This document shows, in pieces, positions 1-13,215 of a stretch of 64,000 nt of DNA. The notes below the pieces were generated by a model, which was not told the DNA's origin, ran no database searches, and worked only from the letters and a program-made list of their open reading frames with translations. Made by a program: the position numbers and the translations under genes. The stretch is taken from contig OZ316892.1 in assembly GCA_973895155.1 (NCBI GenBank), positions 16,926,001 to 16,990,000 on the forward strand, written 5' to 3'. The DNA comes from Marsupella aquatica. Lineage: Eukaryota; Marchantiophyta. The stretch's first letter is position 1. Each line of letters starts with the position of its first letter.

Positions 1-827
1 CATTTACAGTAAGGAACTAGTAGGCTTTTTGGCTCTGGTTCATCCTGGGTTTGTCACTTGTCTTCCTCCCAAATCTAAAGCCCAGATGGACCTCCACTTT
101 GACTATGAAGCCCAGATGGAGCAGCAAAGTTTAGATGGAATTGCTCAGAACATCTAAACTGACTCACATAACACTCTTTACATTTTTGACTGAAATGTGA
201 CCTGTAAATTGTCTCCTTAACATTTGCAGTCAGTTTCAATCACACAATGGAACTGGTTCCTTTGGAAACTTGATGACTTGACAAACTTGAGCCTGAAAGA
301 CGTCAAGTCGTCATGCCATTACTCAGGAGAACCATGCCCATTTTAACTACTTTCTCCCCAAGGTAGTCAAAGTCGTCAATTGTGATTCACAACCCGTTCC
401 TCTTTATTTTCTGTGTAAAAGTGACAATTGCTTTACACAGTCCATGGGGATGGGCAGGGACAATGTCTCGGTCCATCCACACTTTTGTTTCTGTTCCTCC
501 CATTACTTGGTCTCTTGCATTTAGGTTTCCTATCTCCCAATTTGGTAATTTTTGTTCTTTAAAAATATATATATTTACCTCCTTACCTCTAGTCTAGGAT
601 TGGACGTGACCTCCATCTCCTTCTATTTTAAGTTCTCCTAATAGGTGTCTTTTGTTCGTAGTTGAGATTTTACAGAATGGATGTGATTGAATGTGCACTT
701 GTTGCTTTGCAATGATGAGAGCATTTTGGAGAGACAGATCACTCACATCAAAAGCCTTCACTGGTGTCATTGAACTCATACAAGATGATGGTGACATTAG
801 CTGTTAGCAAATTGGCATTCTTTTAGC
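1..827. other. intergenic, nothing recognised
   Basis: No frame here shows coding character. The short frames at 382-597 and 594-797 have no recognisable motif and no splice context. The stretch ends where the LINE relic begins. Confidence 0.5.
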
Positions 828-1400
828 ATGCTCACCATCAAACACAAGATTGTTGCCAAACTTCTGGCCAACAGGTTAAAAAAGGTAATACCCAAGCTAG
901 TTGCTCCTCAACAGCCTGACATTATTATTGGTAGAAGCATCATGGATAAGGTTTTAGCTTTCAAGGTGGGGCAAGAATACACGAACATAAACAACGTGTT
1001 ATTTTTTGAAACTTGATTCTGCCAAAGCGCACAACAGAGTGGACCACACTTTCCTTTGGGAACCCATGATGCAAATGAATTTTATTTGGAATATATTTCT
1101 GAAATTCAAGGTCTAGTTCTCAATGCTGCTTCCAAGGTCCACGGCAACAGGGGCTTAGCAAGGAGATATTTCTGGAATGTGGGGCAAGGCAAGGGTTCCC
1201 AACAGCATCTGTGTTGTTTGCTTTCAGCCTCCCAACCACTGATGGCATGTTTGGAAAAGGTAATACCAGAGCTAGTGAAAAAGCATGATGAGAAAGTAAT
1301 ACCAAAACTAGTTGCACCTCAATACACTAAGTTCAGGAGCCAAAAGCGGAGTCCCAAATTGGATTTTTCCAAAAATGAGACAAAAAGTCAAGATATTTGA
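828..1400 (+). pseudogene. LINE reverse-transcriptase relic
   Basis: Decayed fragment of a plant LINE reverse transcriptase. The frame at 828-1016 carries the RT segment KIVAKLLANRLKKVIPKLV followed by a GRSIMDKVLAF-like motif. These match the equivalent segment of the large LINE at 50.3 kb in this window (KILAKLIALRIKHLL and the PGCHILENISLA segment). Further on, in other frames, come the remains of the FDFEKAYDRVDHTFLWE block (about 1018-1060) and a LVLNAASKVH...SQPLM block (about 1110-1250). The PKLVAPQ-type segment at 881-912 appears again at 1293-1325, so the copy is internally rearranged. At least two frameshifts separate the blocks. It is not functional. No boundaries or target duplication could be placed. 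Confidence 0.75.
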
Positions 1401-2446
1401 AACCAAGTTTTGGCTAGTCAAGGAGTAAGTCTGCTAGGGAAGTTGTGTGTGTTTCAGGTTTTTTCTTCCGATGAGAAAACAATATAGTATTTAGAGGATT
1501 TTTTCCTGGCTAATGGATTTTTTCCTGTTTGCTCACATGCTACAACTACCTGGCAGGCTGACTGTGGCATCATTTCAGGGTATGTGGTGAAGTGGCAGGT
1601 TTGCTTGTTGCATCTTTTCATGTCCGGGTTAGGTGGGTGGACCAGGTCAAATCTCGGCATTAGGTTGATTCTTGGTGTTCTTTGGGGCCGTGAGGTTTGG
1701 GCACTGTGATGCTTCATTGATATGTGCCTTTGACTTTGGGCTTTGCTTGCAAGTTTCTGCCAGGGCCTTTATTTGAAATTTATTGCACACTGTCCCTTTT
1801 CAAAATAAATAAATAAATAGTACCTTTTGCTCAATTTATGGGTTAGTTATGATTATGCTGCCACAAATAAATGGTCAGAAGCACACCCTTAGAGTGTGGA
1901 TCAGTACAAGTGTGTTAATCTAATGTATTAGCCCAACACACATGAGTTTGGAAAATATTGTTGATAAGAAGTGATGTTGAGCCAAAGTGTTCTTGAACAT
2001 AAGTGAGGTGGTCAAGGAATCGGAGAGTTGGCCTGGGAAGTGGATTTGAGGAGTGTACAAGTTGTAAGGAGAGTGATGGGTTGGCATAAATGGTCAATCC
2101 CATGGTGAGGAAAACATGTCACCATAATCCAATGGCCAGGGAACCTCCCGCTAGAAAGACAATTGTAAACAAACGATAATGTTAGGTATTTACTCTTAGG
2201 TCTAGAGTTATTTTGTAATTGCAGTTAGTCAAGCTATAGTCAGGTGCTTAGTTACGATTAGATGTGCAGTTACTATTTACACTAGCAGGACTTAGCTAGT
2301 GGGTGAAACTTAGGCTCATTGTTGGAGCCAGTTGGGAGATAGGATGAGCTTAGTCTATGGATACTCGGTATGGTTGATGGGCTTTAAGTTCTACAAAGCT
2401 CTCTTATGCATTCTGGAGAATGCGAGCAAGAAAAATCCTCCTCCAC
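1401..2446. other. intergenic, nothing recognised
   Basis: AT-rich, no coding frame with recognisable motifs on either strand. The minus frames at 1454-1717 and 1915-2103 look random in composition. Confidence 0.45.
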
Positions 2447-2804
2447 CTTTTTGTTGAGCATACTTAGACTACAATCGCAACGGCAAGCCCATGAACCATC
2501 CAATGCACAAGTATAGACACCGGGAGTACGTGGTTCACCTCCACATGAGGCTACGTCCACGGGAACACACAAGAGCTTTATTGCACTCTAGGCCGACTTG
2601 CCATACCAAACATCCACAACACAAGCTCTGTCTATCTCTCAGCTGGCTCCATAACAATGAGCCAGAGTTCCTCCTATCCAAACAAACACCGTCTGGGTAC
2701 ACTGTGTGCACAACGTGACTAACCTAACCTAGTCTGCGACTAAGGTTAGCCCTAACTGCAGTACAGTCGTAACTCTAAACCTAAGAGTAAATCCTAACAC
2801 TTTT
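2447..2804. mobile_element. solo LTR of a Copia relative, with 5-bp target duplication
   Basis: A 348-bp LTR (2452-2799) begins TGTTGAGCATA and ends GTAAATCCTAACA. It is flanked by the direct repeat CTTTT at 2447-2451 and 2800-2804, the 5-bp duplication expected of Copia integration. Its left two thirds are clearly related to the LTRs of the full Copia at 57895-63701 (shared blocks such as GCAACGGCAAGCCCATGAAC and GGCTACGTCCACGGGAACAC). The right part differs: it lacks the ACGTG-containing tandem array that lengthens the Copia LTRs to 457 bp. No internal domain is attached, so it is the product of LTR-LTR recombination. Frames inside it (2384-2572 and 2491-2718) are not genes. Confidence 0.9.
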
Positions 2805-5492
2805 TCTTCCCTCCAACACAATTGAATAATAGACTAAAAGCTGGGAAAAAAAGACAAAATTAACCCCAAAAACATGAAATTTCTCTTCTCAAGCATACAA
2901 AGCTAAAAACCTTTTATCTTATGTCAATCTATTTCCCCTCCACATGCCTTATGCCAAACCTCCATCCCAGGAATGTTGTATCTATTTCTGTTGTTGTTCA
3001 ATGCCAAGGAGCGGGCCAAGGAGTACTCTATGCACTGGCTATAGAATAGCCAGCACACTCATTCATTTTGTACTTTAGCAGATGTTAGTGTAAGAGACTG
3101 ATAAGAGGGATTTATATCGGTTGATGTTCAATCCTTCTCTAATATTTTATTTTGTTTTATTAGAAAACTAAAAAAGAGTGTTTATTCTCATGATACTGGA
3201 GAATATATTTATGTTCCATGAAAAACAGAGAGAAAGTTTAAGGAGGTTCTGTGTTTATTCAAAAAGTTAGGATCAACAAAAATAAACTCCCCATAATTAC
3301 CTCTGAAATTAGCTCTTCTGAACTGGCCATAAATGACGTTAAAAAAATCCTTCACTTTCTGACCTCCCCGTTGAGAATCTAAGCTTGCATGCATGAGCGG
3401 TGAATGTCCCTGAGACTAGTACACATTAGCCAGGAATGTCTTGAACTCTAGAGACTGTAAGATTCTTAAAGGTAAAGTAAGGACAGCTCATAGATCCCTC
3501 AAACAAACAATGTAGTGAGTTCATTTGCATTCATTGCCACTCGTCACAACTTGGACGGAGGGTGTCCATGCCTCATGTAAACCCTTCGTGAATTTTTTCT
3601 TTTGTATGTGTGTACAAGGTTACGAGGCATTACCCCAGGTGATGCCACGAGCCTGGCCTGGGGATTATGAAATTTGAATGAGAAATAGAGTAAAGTGCAA
3701 GTGACAAACAGTGACAGATCAGACTTTTCCTATGTAAAATTGAACTGAATGCTATGTAAACATTCACTCAGGATTCATGCTCCGTAACCCTGTCCGACTC
3801 AGCGCCCTCGGGGTTTACAGCCCATTACCCCCTATTGGGGATGCGTTACCCTACACTAAGCATTATTTTTAATTCCGAGTCCATGTCGCTCGATACAAAC
3901 AAGGGAATCCTGCCACCTCTATGGTTTGCGAGGGATCTGCTGCTAAGGCTCAAATTCCACCTGCATTGTCTGGGATGGTGTTAGGTTTTGGTTTCACTCA
4001 TTTATTAAAACGAGCTCATTTTCCAGCAATCCGAGAGATCAAAAATAAAATAAATTTATAGAGTTTGAGTTCAAGGGAAATACACATCTTATACAAATTC
4101 TTCGTATGCTGAAACATACTTCATTCCTTAATTACACATGTCATAATGTGCAGAGTTTGGTACATGTCAAATGTAGTTACTTACATTTGTTTTTTGGTGC
4201 AAAATGTAGTTAGCAGTTTGTTAATTTGCATGGTACTTGGAGATGAGAAAAAAAAGAGTACATGTACCCTAACTTTTCAACGGTTACTGCCATGGGCCAA
4301 GCCATGCCATGCATTACACCTGACAGAGGATGGTAAAATGTCTTTCTGGTCCTTGTAATGGGGACTGCAGCTTACATTCGAGGTTACATTGGCTTTACTT
4401 TTCAGTCGATAAGAGACCAGGAAGGGTTTATTAAATTAAGCTCGTCAGGATCTGGTGGACTTGATGGATTCAAGACTTGACCAGACACTTTGGTGCAATC
4501 TCTCCTATAATGATCTGTTTTTTAATATCTTGATGTTCATAAAAGTGGGGATAAGAGCAGATAGATGTTTCAGGAAAACTGAGAGGCCATCTATATTTAG
4601 TGTAGTGACACTACCCATAATTAGTGAGACTAAATGACATTAATTATTTAGGGAGATGTACACCAATTTTAGTTAGATCAAATAATGTAATTAGTGTAGT
4701 GAATATATGATGCACATTCTATATACAACATATGAACTACTGTTCTTTTTAAAAAGGAGACAATGTGATTTTCAAGTGCATTTGTTACTTGGGAAAGAAT
4801 TTATTCCTTAACTTTTGCATGCTAAACTGCAGATCTACGTTGCAAGTTGGCGCACAATTATTGGGGGAGAGTACTTGAGACCATTTTGTTTAACAATTTC
4901 AAACTCTGGTGAATTGTTTAGATGTCTTTTGAGGTCAAGAAATCAAAGCCCGAATGGACTGCTATGTTGCCTTTAGAATCCCAGTAATTTGTGACATAGA
5001 GACAACTCACTTTACACCTAATGATGAGACTATCTACGAGCAAAGGGATGGTAGATGTTCACATTAACAGAATTTTGTGTGCACTTTAAAAGTCAATTGA
5101 GAACCTGGATGGAATGGTCTAAAGGTCCAAATTTGTACGGTAGTTCCTTCCACAAAGGCAAAGTCTCAAACTACTCATTGTAACAAGAACAATGATAAGA
5201 GGGATTTATGGAGTTATGGAGAACTGAAAAATTATCCAAGGTGCTCTTTATAACAAGAGCAAGGCTCTATGAAAAATAGACTTTTATCACAATATTCCCC
5301 CAGATTAAAATCTCAAGTAACTATGCAGACACAAGATTAGTCAAAACCCTCCTTCCTACAAGATCAAGATTCTATTTAGGCAAATCAAAATTTCCTTTAC
5401 CTCCACAAAGGCAGTTACGCTCATGGTAAAATCAATGATGCTCTATGAAACATAGGATTCCCCAACAATTTTCTCTGAAGTTGTATGATCAT
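2805..5492. other. intergenic, no gene seen
   Basis: About 2.7 kb of AT-rich sequence without a convincing coding frame or structured repeat. A possible hairpin (CCCCAGG/CCTGGGG) lies near 3630-3665. Nothing else was recognised. Confidence 0.4.
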
Positions 5493-5687
5493 TTTGCAAA
5501 GTGTGAGTGTCTACAATCTCAAAGAAGTGTGTACAACAATTGCAATGTATGTATGAAAATTGAGTTCATTTAGGATTTAGATTTTGCCCTTTGCAAAGTG
5601 TGATTGTCTACAATCTCAAAGAAGTGTGTAAAAACTTGCAATGCATGTATGAATATTGAGTTCATTTAGGCTTTAGTTTTGCCCCTC
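5493..5687. repeat. 97-bp direct tandem duplication
   Basis: Two adjacent copies, 5493-5589 and 5590-about 5687, each starting TTTGCAAAGTGTG and containing CTACAATCTCAAAGAAGTGT and GAGTTCATTTAGG. They differ at a handful of positions, so the duplication is fairly recent. No coding content. Confidence 0.85.
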
Positions 5688-8600
5688 CCTCCCTGGTGGG
5701 AATAGTTTCCTTGGTTCATAGGTCATTGTGGTAGTTGCTTATCTCTTCCATAAAGCTTTTGCAGCTTAATATAAACATATAAATATTTACTCCATCACAA
5801 ATGCTTGAAGGTTTTCAACGGCCTAACTATATCTTAAGTTTATTGAACAACAAATTATTAAAATAACTACCTAGAGAAAATATTATAATTGAGAGAATGA
5901 CGCTAAGCTATCAATCAGTACTGATCTGCCCTAAACCTTTCAGACAAGTGATAATATGCGGAGTAGACGAAAGTATTGGTCCTGGTTTGACGAGGTATTT
6001 TTGGACAGAATTGTAAAGAACAATATTGAGAAGATATTAGTCCGCCTGGGTTTAGCTCCTGAGATCAAATAGAATTTGTTCCAAGTTTTAAGTTAAATGT
6101 TTATTGAGTTCTTGGTTACCAAATGTGTTTCACATAGAGTGCTTATAAAGAATAATTTTGGGGTTCCTCACATACACAATTTCATTTGTTTAAATTGCAC
6201 CTGCCCATATAAAAGCACCATTCGATGTCTCACTACTGGTACACCTGAGTATGTAAGAGCCCTCCCCATTTGTTGCTGTTTAATTTGAAGGAACGGTGTC
6301 TCTCTAGTGCTCATTAGTGTCTTGTGGTGAACTCACCATACAAGGTATGACACTCATAGCAAAAGATGAACCTAAGCCCATTCAAGTGAAAACTGACCCT
6401 TTACACCTTTTAATGAAATCTTATAGCTATAATTGCAGTTCATCGATTATACCACAGGCAAATTATTTTTTTGACTAGAGCTGGTCCTGTGCATTTTATA
6501 ATGAAAGCTTGTAGGTATAATTGTGGCTTAACATTCTAACGCCTAACAAATTGTTTGTATTCAAGGAGCTTTCCTTCCAAGTTATGAGTGTCATCATTTT
6601 TCGAGCTTTGTTTTCTAAAATGTGTTGCTTGTAGCTATAATTGTGGTTTAACAATCTAGCGCCTTACAAGCTTGTATCCACTATCCACAAGCAAAACTGA
6701 TAACCCCAATAGGACTTGAGATATTGATACCACTCTCAATAGTTACAATGTACAAATTCAGACTAGCCTAAACGAGCTTCAATTGCTCAGGACACGTCTG
6801 ATCTATCGTCCCTTCCGTCATCCTCTGTACAGCTACTGAACTACTTCACATCAGTAAACCATTGCTAAGTGAAAGCCATATAATCAACGGAGACAACCGA
6901 GTCCATTAACCTTTCTTTCGAACCAAAAGTAAAGGGAAATAGAAATGAGCGCTATGATGGAGACAATCAACCTTAAACATTAACAACACAAACGGAAAAA
7001 CTGAACGTTAACGAAGTAGGGGATCCTCGTAACAACCAACAACCTCAGCATTGTTGATCTCACCTCGGACCGCCAGAGCAACATAAGCAGGCTTGTCGAT
7101 ACTAATAAGTCAGTACACGGTCCTTCATAGAACTACTCATACAGATACAACAATTCTTTAGCTACTCCACCTGGGAAAAGTAATAAGTGGCAGCTGCTTT
7201 GCAGAAATTATCGAGTATTAGTATTCGTATTCGTATTAGTAACAGCAGAAAAATAGAAACGAAAAGACTAAATAAACCCGATACGTCCAGAAACACCACT
7301 CTGAATTTCAACACCCTAGCCAAGTAGGCGTACAACACATGGATTCACTTACACAACTAGTTTGGACCATTCTTGGAAAAACAGGCAAGCTCTGGAAACA
7401 GGATCCGAGACTTCAGTAACATTGCTTTGGAAACAACCGAGAATCAAGGGAAAGATGAATGAAACTTCCCTCTTTTAACTAAAGTCCCAGACAAGAATTG
7501 GTCTGAGCCCTAAAGCCCCAGACAAGAATTGCTGTGGATTTCCTTGTGTTCATCAACAATATATGGTCACTACACAAAAGGATGAGCTATGATCTTACAC
7601 TATATATATCAAAAAATGAAGTCCTCCACGACTGTAAGCCACATTAATTCATCTCTTAGTAACCAAAACATTCTGCGCTGTATAAATATTCTTCCAAACT
7701 TAATTACTTAGCTAATCCTCAGGCGGAGCCGGCCTTCGAATAATGAGCTGCAAACAAATGCAATCACCATCAGATCAAGTCACAAATTGATGCAAAAAAT
7801 CGATTCTTGCAATTAAACGTAGCGTAACCGTTACAGGTTGACCAGTGGCAATACCAAAGTTGGCAATTTCTAACTCTTCATTTAAGTCTCTCGTAACCTC
7901 TTGCTAATTTTGGGGTCCCAATAGTCAGATGCAGGGACATACCTAAAACACATGTCTAAATGAAAGATTTGATCGCGGTCTCGAGCGGCGCTACCAGATG
8001 TGCAACGCTTACTGAAAGTATTGCAAATTCCTCGTCCTCCTTCACAACCCACCGAAGACACGGATAGGGTAACTCTGCTACAGCAAAAGTTGAAAGTTTT
8101 GAAATGATAGAACAGTCAAGTCCAACGCGAAAGCGAAACGACTTCGATACCTCATCTAGTGGAGGTTATCCTCAACATGTTCTTTCCAATCTCCTTACTT
8201 GGAGTAAGAGCCAAGAGTAACAGCATACACAATGAAGACTGTGTGCTACACGCGCTGAATCTCTTGCTTGAAAGTTAAGACACAAAGTTCTCGGAAGCAA
8301 ATGAAAAAAGCGATGACAGAGACACCCCTCGTCGCAGCAGTCTTACCAGAATTGTTCGGAAGAGGATGCAGATTGTGCCCGGTCAGGGCCTTCTTCTAAT
8401 TGGACCCCTCAAGTCAGAGAGCCCCGTTGAGTATCCCATCCACGTAGCCACCACTCACGGTTACGAATCTGCAGTTCTAACTGATACCGCTGCGATATAG
8501 CACCTCTACAAAGAAAAAGCTCACTGAGAAGGCTGAACGAACTGGTAAAATATTTTGGGTGCGGCGCACCACTCATGAGGACCCTTTGCCACAAGAATGG

Positions 8601-8859
8601 CAACTGTCTGTAATCCTTCGGACTTGAGCCCGTAAATAGGAACTAGTACTCGTTGCATCTGATAACCAGACTTATGTCCTCAGAATAGACCAGCTCAATT
8701 CAGTGAATGCGCCTCCCAGTGTCTGCCTGCGCTATCCCTGCCAGCAAAGATCTATTTCTTGACTTTTCCTCTACATTGCGCACATCTAAGAATGTGATGT
8801 GTTGCCCGAATTCAACTATCATGCGCAAAATGCTGACAGGGGCAGGCCGTGCCGCGTCC
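5688..8859. other. intergenic, includes probable 3' region of the R3H gene
   Basis: No complete gene. A short motif (CTTGTAGCTATAATTGTGG followed by an ACAATCTAGCGCC-like segment) occurs three times with decay at about 6418-6475, 6507-6560 and 6622-6670. A short GTATTCGTATTAG-type microsatellite is near 7210-7245. The last several hundred bases before 8860 are likely the 3' UTR of the minus-strand R3H gene, but I could not place a polyadenylation site. The small frames at 8409-8603 and 8707-9021 have no support. Confidence 0.4.
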
Positions 8860-11440
8860 TCATCGACGCCGGGCGTTGTTGAAACTTGCATCAGGCTGTT
8901 GTGGATGAGGCTGTTCGCCACAAGAAGGCGAGAGTATGGTCAGATAACATATATCACCAACTTTAAGCAAACGAACACTCCTAGACACAAAAATGGATAC
9001 ACCTACAGAGACGAAACATGATGTAGGATTCTTTCTCCAAAAATAGCACCTGTGGGATAGACTGTTGGAACCGATCATGAGGATGCATGTAAGCCATTGA
9101 CGGCCCTGGGTAGGCATACTGAGGAGCATGCATGTACATCGCCATGCCAGAATGAGGACCAATGTTCCCTGGTGTATAGGGAGCCATCAGTGGGTCTGGA
9201 GGCCTAAAACTCATATTCCCAGGACCAGGAGTACCCCATGGAGGTCGCTGCATTCGCTGCTGAGGAATTGGAGGGGGAGGTGGTGGTTCCATGTGCATTT
9301 GTGGCCTAGGACCTGCCAGCTGCGGAAATTCTGTGTTGTAATTTACCAAGGGGGTGTATATAGCTTGCATGCCAAATGGACCACCAATGTTCATTCCAAA
9401 TCCAGGCTCAAATCGCTGTGAATATCTGCAAGACAGCGAGATCACGTCAATAACTCATGTCCACAGGACCTGAGAGACGCAATGCTGAAAGCAACGGACG
9501 CTACGAGGTTAATTCCAGGCAATGCTTGGCAATGCTCTTGAACACGAACATTGCCAAGCCGAAGACAACAGAGACGATTAGTGAAATTTCGAAAGATCTG
9601 TTCTATCTGGTTCAGTACCCTAGATGGTTAAGGAAACTTGAGAGCTAAAACCCAGCATTCCGGTGCGTCTGCTAGACACTAGAACGTCAGACTCGAGGAA
9701 TGAAGAGGAAACGGACCTATCGTAGTTCCGATCATAATCAGGATCCTTCCGGTCTTTCTCACGATCTCGGAAAATAGCCACTCGGCTGTTGCTATTTGCA
9801 ATCAGCTTACCCCTGTTGAAACTCTCTTTTTCAAGGCTCAACGAGTAGTCGTGAAGAATCCTAACAGGACCTCCGATGTCGTGGGACTCCTCGACAGCTT
9901 TATACTTCTCATCCACCTTCACAACGTCTTCCACACTGAAACACTCTGCCACACGGAGATCGTCCGAAGTAACCACCTCCACCTCCCCACCTTTCCCAGC
10001 AGCCATCTCGTTACTGAAAATCCTCGCCCTGGCTTTGTTATACTCTTCTTTTCTCTCTTCCACACTCTTGGAAGGATTCAGTCTATTCCCGCTAGCACCG
10101 CCACTACCATCACCGTTTGCCCTGCCCCCTTTACTTGGCCTTTGCTTAATAGCAACCTTGGGCATAGGCAATGCAACAGGTTTCTCCTCTTCGGGGCAAT
10201 TCACAGGAATATCTGCCAGCCGGATCGTTGGGTACCTACTCTCCGCGTTCTTCCTGGCAACAATCCGAGTGCCTTCCACCGACCCACTATCAACGACCAT
10301 AGATTGCAGGAAATAGTGCTGAGCCACACGGTGGGCTGCTAGCCTTAGGTAAGACGACGGCATAGGCTGGAACTCCAGCTGCTGCTGCTTTGGGCTGCGC
10401 ATGAACCTTTCAACTTCTTGCTCCAGACGCAAAACTGAAGAGACAAGAAACAAGAGCTGCATCAGTACCGTAGAAAGCTAGTGAGATGCATTAGCTGTGA
10501 CACCAAAGCTCCTCACAGGTATCTCGGTGACGGAGAACGTTTGTAGCATTGAACTTTACACTGTCAGCATCAAAGTCCGTTCCGGAGGATGAGAACGATC
10601 GTAGCAGAATCTTGCCAGCACCAACAACCAGCGCCATACTAATCCCACATACAAGCATTGCGCCACGCGAGTTGTTCAGCGTATTAGAGAAAAATCGCAA
10701 TCTAAGCATGCCAACCTCGACCTAACTTAAGTAGGTGGAATCCTCCAGAACCCATAGGAGGAAGAACGCACGCAAACCTTTCCAAACTCGGCTCTCCAAC
10801 AACCACTGGCATGAAGACCTAAAGTGACAAAGGCGTGCAAGCATCGTTTAGGGGCATGCCCAATAAGTTCTTCCTCACTACGGGTATCACCTATAAATGG
10901 AAACACACGTCCCATTCGCGAACAAAACCAGCTGACAAAGTACGATGCTTCAATTCTTCGAGAACGGAGTCTTGCCACACAACCTTGACAAACAAAGAAT
11001 CCCTGACTATATGACCGTACACCTTCAACAGACGTCTGCGCAGTGCTATGGAACGATCCACAGAGACGCACGTAAAAGGAGAGGTGTAGGAGATGCAACG
11101 AAGCCATGGGATAGTCCATGCACAGGGGAGAGGAAATCGAAAACTCACTGGTGAGTCGATCCCGGGGATTTTGTAGAGCTTCACGCAAAAATCCGTCGAC
11201 CTCATCAACGGTTGTGGCAGCGCCAGAAGCGTTATTCGCGGACAATAACACTTCACCTTCAATTATATCACACTCCTCCCCATGCGAGCCAGACGAACAC
11301 TTCGACGAGGCCATCAGGTTCTTCATGCTCTCTTCCAAATCAGCCATCTCCCACGATTCAGGGGCCCCTTCTTCATCGGGAACCCCATTCTTCGTCGAAC
11401 TTCCCAAAGCCTCCATCCCCAAGGGCAATCTTAAACCCAT
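8860..11440 (-). CDS. R3H-SUZ domain RNA-binding protein
   Basis: Predicted cytoplasmic RNA-binding protein of the plant R3H-SUZ family. I place four coding exons on the minus strand: 11440-11149, 10434-9717, 9425-9050 and 8910-8860. They give a 478-residue frame with consistent phases and GT..AG introns (for example donor GTGAGT at 11148 and acceptor CAG before 10434). Exon 1 encodes an acidic leader ending NPRDRLT. Residues about 98-167 form the R3H domain, with the signature YLRLAAHRVAQHY. Residues about 185-245 match SUZ (EERKEEYNKARARIF and then a DREKDRKDPDYDR segment). The C-terminal third is rich in Pro, Met, Tyr and Gln (PPPPPPIPQQRM), typical low-complexity sequence. The start is the first Met of exon 1. 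The family binds single-stranded nucleic acid; the target here is unknown. Non-coding 5' exons upstream are likely. Confidence 0.93.
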
Positions 11441-12700
11441 AAGTAACAGCAGTTCTCACCGCTCAACTCCGAGTCATTCACAGAGGTGGATGACAACCAC
11501 CTCCTCGCACAGGTGCCTGACATACCGAATCAGAAAAAATGAATCCCGGACGAAGAGATCATTTCCGCTATGCCTCCCGTGCCGACCAAACCTCGTCTCT
11601 GCAGAAAAGAGGAGCGAGCAGGTGGCAACTCTTCCCGAAGGCGTGGCAACGAAATACTCCTCTGAGCAGGGATGCAACTCGCATCGCAACCCTGGTCGAT
11701 CGAACACGAGATCAAGTGGCGCTCCAAACGACTTAGGTGCTGGCAGAAGCAGTCTCGAAGCCCACACGAGACCCAAACAGAGTGGAAGCACGGCACCGCA
11801 ATCCAAACCCACTCACACACAAAAAAACCCCCACCCTGCCGTGCTCCTGCTTGCTGCTCCTGCTTGTCTATGCAGGCTGCAGACGGCAGAAGACGACGGA
11901 ATGGCAGGCACCCTTCCTTCTCTGTTCGAGATCCTCCTCTGATCCTCTCCGTCCCTGCTCCTCCTCCCACTCCACTCCACTCCGCTCCGCCAGCCAGCAA
12001 CTAATTCCCAACGACAACAGCAACAAATAGAAGTCCCACCTCGACTGTTTGCTCACCAATCCCTGCCTCCCTCCCTCCCTCCCTCCCTGTCAGCGGTCAC
12101 CACTCACCACTACTAATGCCCAGAAGCGAAATTACGACAGTACTACTACTACTACAGTATTGGTACATCAGCGGCTCCGGCTTTGGGAAACCGCCGAGAG
12201 GTAGCAGCAGCCTCTATCGCTCTGCCTGCCATTTGATTCTCTTCACTCTTCATTCGTCCTACTCCATCCTCCCCCCCCCCCCCCCCTCCTCGAAAGCATG
12301 CCCCCCCCGTCCGCTTCCCTGTCCCCGCCCTCCTCCTCCGCTGGCAACGATTAGGGTTTCCCACCTACGGTCTGATCAGACCTTCCGTGAGTAGTTTTCG
12401 AGTACTTTGCCCACCATCCCGCTCGCGCCCACGCCCCACGCCCCCACCCGCACCCCACCCCACCCCGCCTAGAAAAAAGCCTTCTTTCTTCGAGAAGGTC
12501 GGGTCCGGTCGGGACGGGTGGGGTGGGGTGCAGTGGCTGGGGCTGGTGGTGGCTTTGGCTAGTGGTGGCTTTGGCTGGCTGGCTTACTAGACTGGGCGGC
12601 GGGGTGGGGAACTACTCTTGCTTCCTGCACTACTGACAGCGGCAGCGGCAGGCCCCTGGCTCTTGGGGTTGGCTACTTTGATCGCAAGTGGCAGATCACA
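11441..12700 (-). promoter_or_regulatory. GC-rich 5' region of the R3H gene
   Basis: Upstream side of the minus-strand R3H gene. The sequence is unusually C-rich on the plus strand, with a five-copy CCCT run at 12066-12088, a 12-base or longer C tract near 12271-12286 and further C runs to 12470. On the gene strand these are purine (GGGA, G) tracts, as often seen in plant 5' leaders and core promoters. I cannot place a TATA box or start site. The many overlapping frames here in all phases are a by-product of high GC content and are not genes. Confidence 0.4.
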
Positions 12701-12759
12701 TAGAATTGTTGGGGGTGTGGGGGGGGTCGGCTGGGGAGTAAATTTACATGGAGGTTTAA

Positions 12760-13215
12760 AGTGACTAGAATGGTGTGGGGTGGGTCGAAAAATCTGTGGT
12801 TCCAGGAAAACTAGTTGTTCCGTGGTTTACATGACTGGAATGGGGTGGGGTGGGTTGTGCGTCGAAAAATCTGTGGTTCCAGGAAAACTACTGTAGTTGT
12901 TCCGTGGAAGTTTTAAGTGACTGGAATGGTGTGGGGTGGGTTGTGGGTTGAGAATCCTAAATTTCCATGGAGGTTTGATGTGCCTAGAAGGCTATGGCTG
13001 GGTTGTGGGTTGAAAAACCTGTGGTTCCAGGAAAACTGGCTGTTCCATGGAGATTTTATGTGACTGGAATGCTGTGGGGTGGGTTGTGGGTTGAGGTTTG
13101 ATCTCCTAAATTTCTGTAGAGGTTTGATGTGACTAGAATGCTATTCGTAGACAACTGGTTGTTCCATGAAAGTTTTGCTGTGGGGTGGGTTGTGGGTTGA
13201 GAATCTGTGGTTCCT
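12760..13215. repeat. G/T-rich minisatellite, about 80-bp units
   Basis: At least five imperfect copies of a unit built from GTGACTGGAATGCTGTGGGG, GGGTTGTGGGTTGA and a CTGTGGTTCCAGGAAAACT-type segment. Order and spacing vary between copies and some lack one block, so the array has undergone unequal exchange. It starts roughly 1.3 kb upstream of the R3H start codon. The plus strand carries strong GGGG tracts. Confidence 0.75.

Noticed and set aside
11118-12059. Several long overlapping frames on both strands
   Set aside because: High-GC 5' region of the R3H gene; frames are open by composition and conflict with one another.
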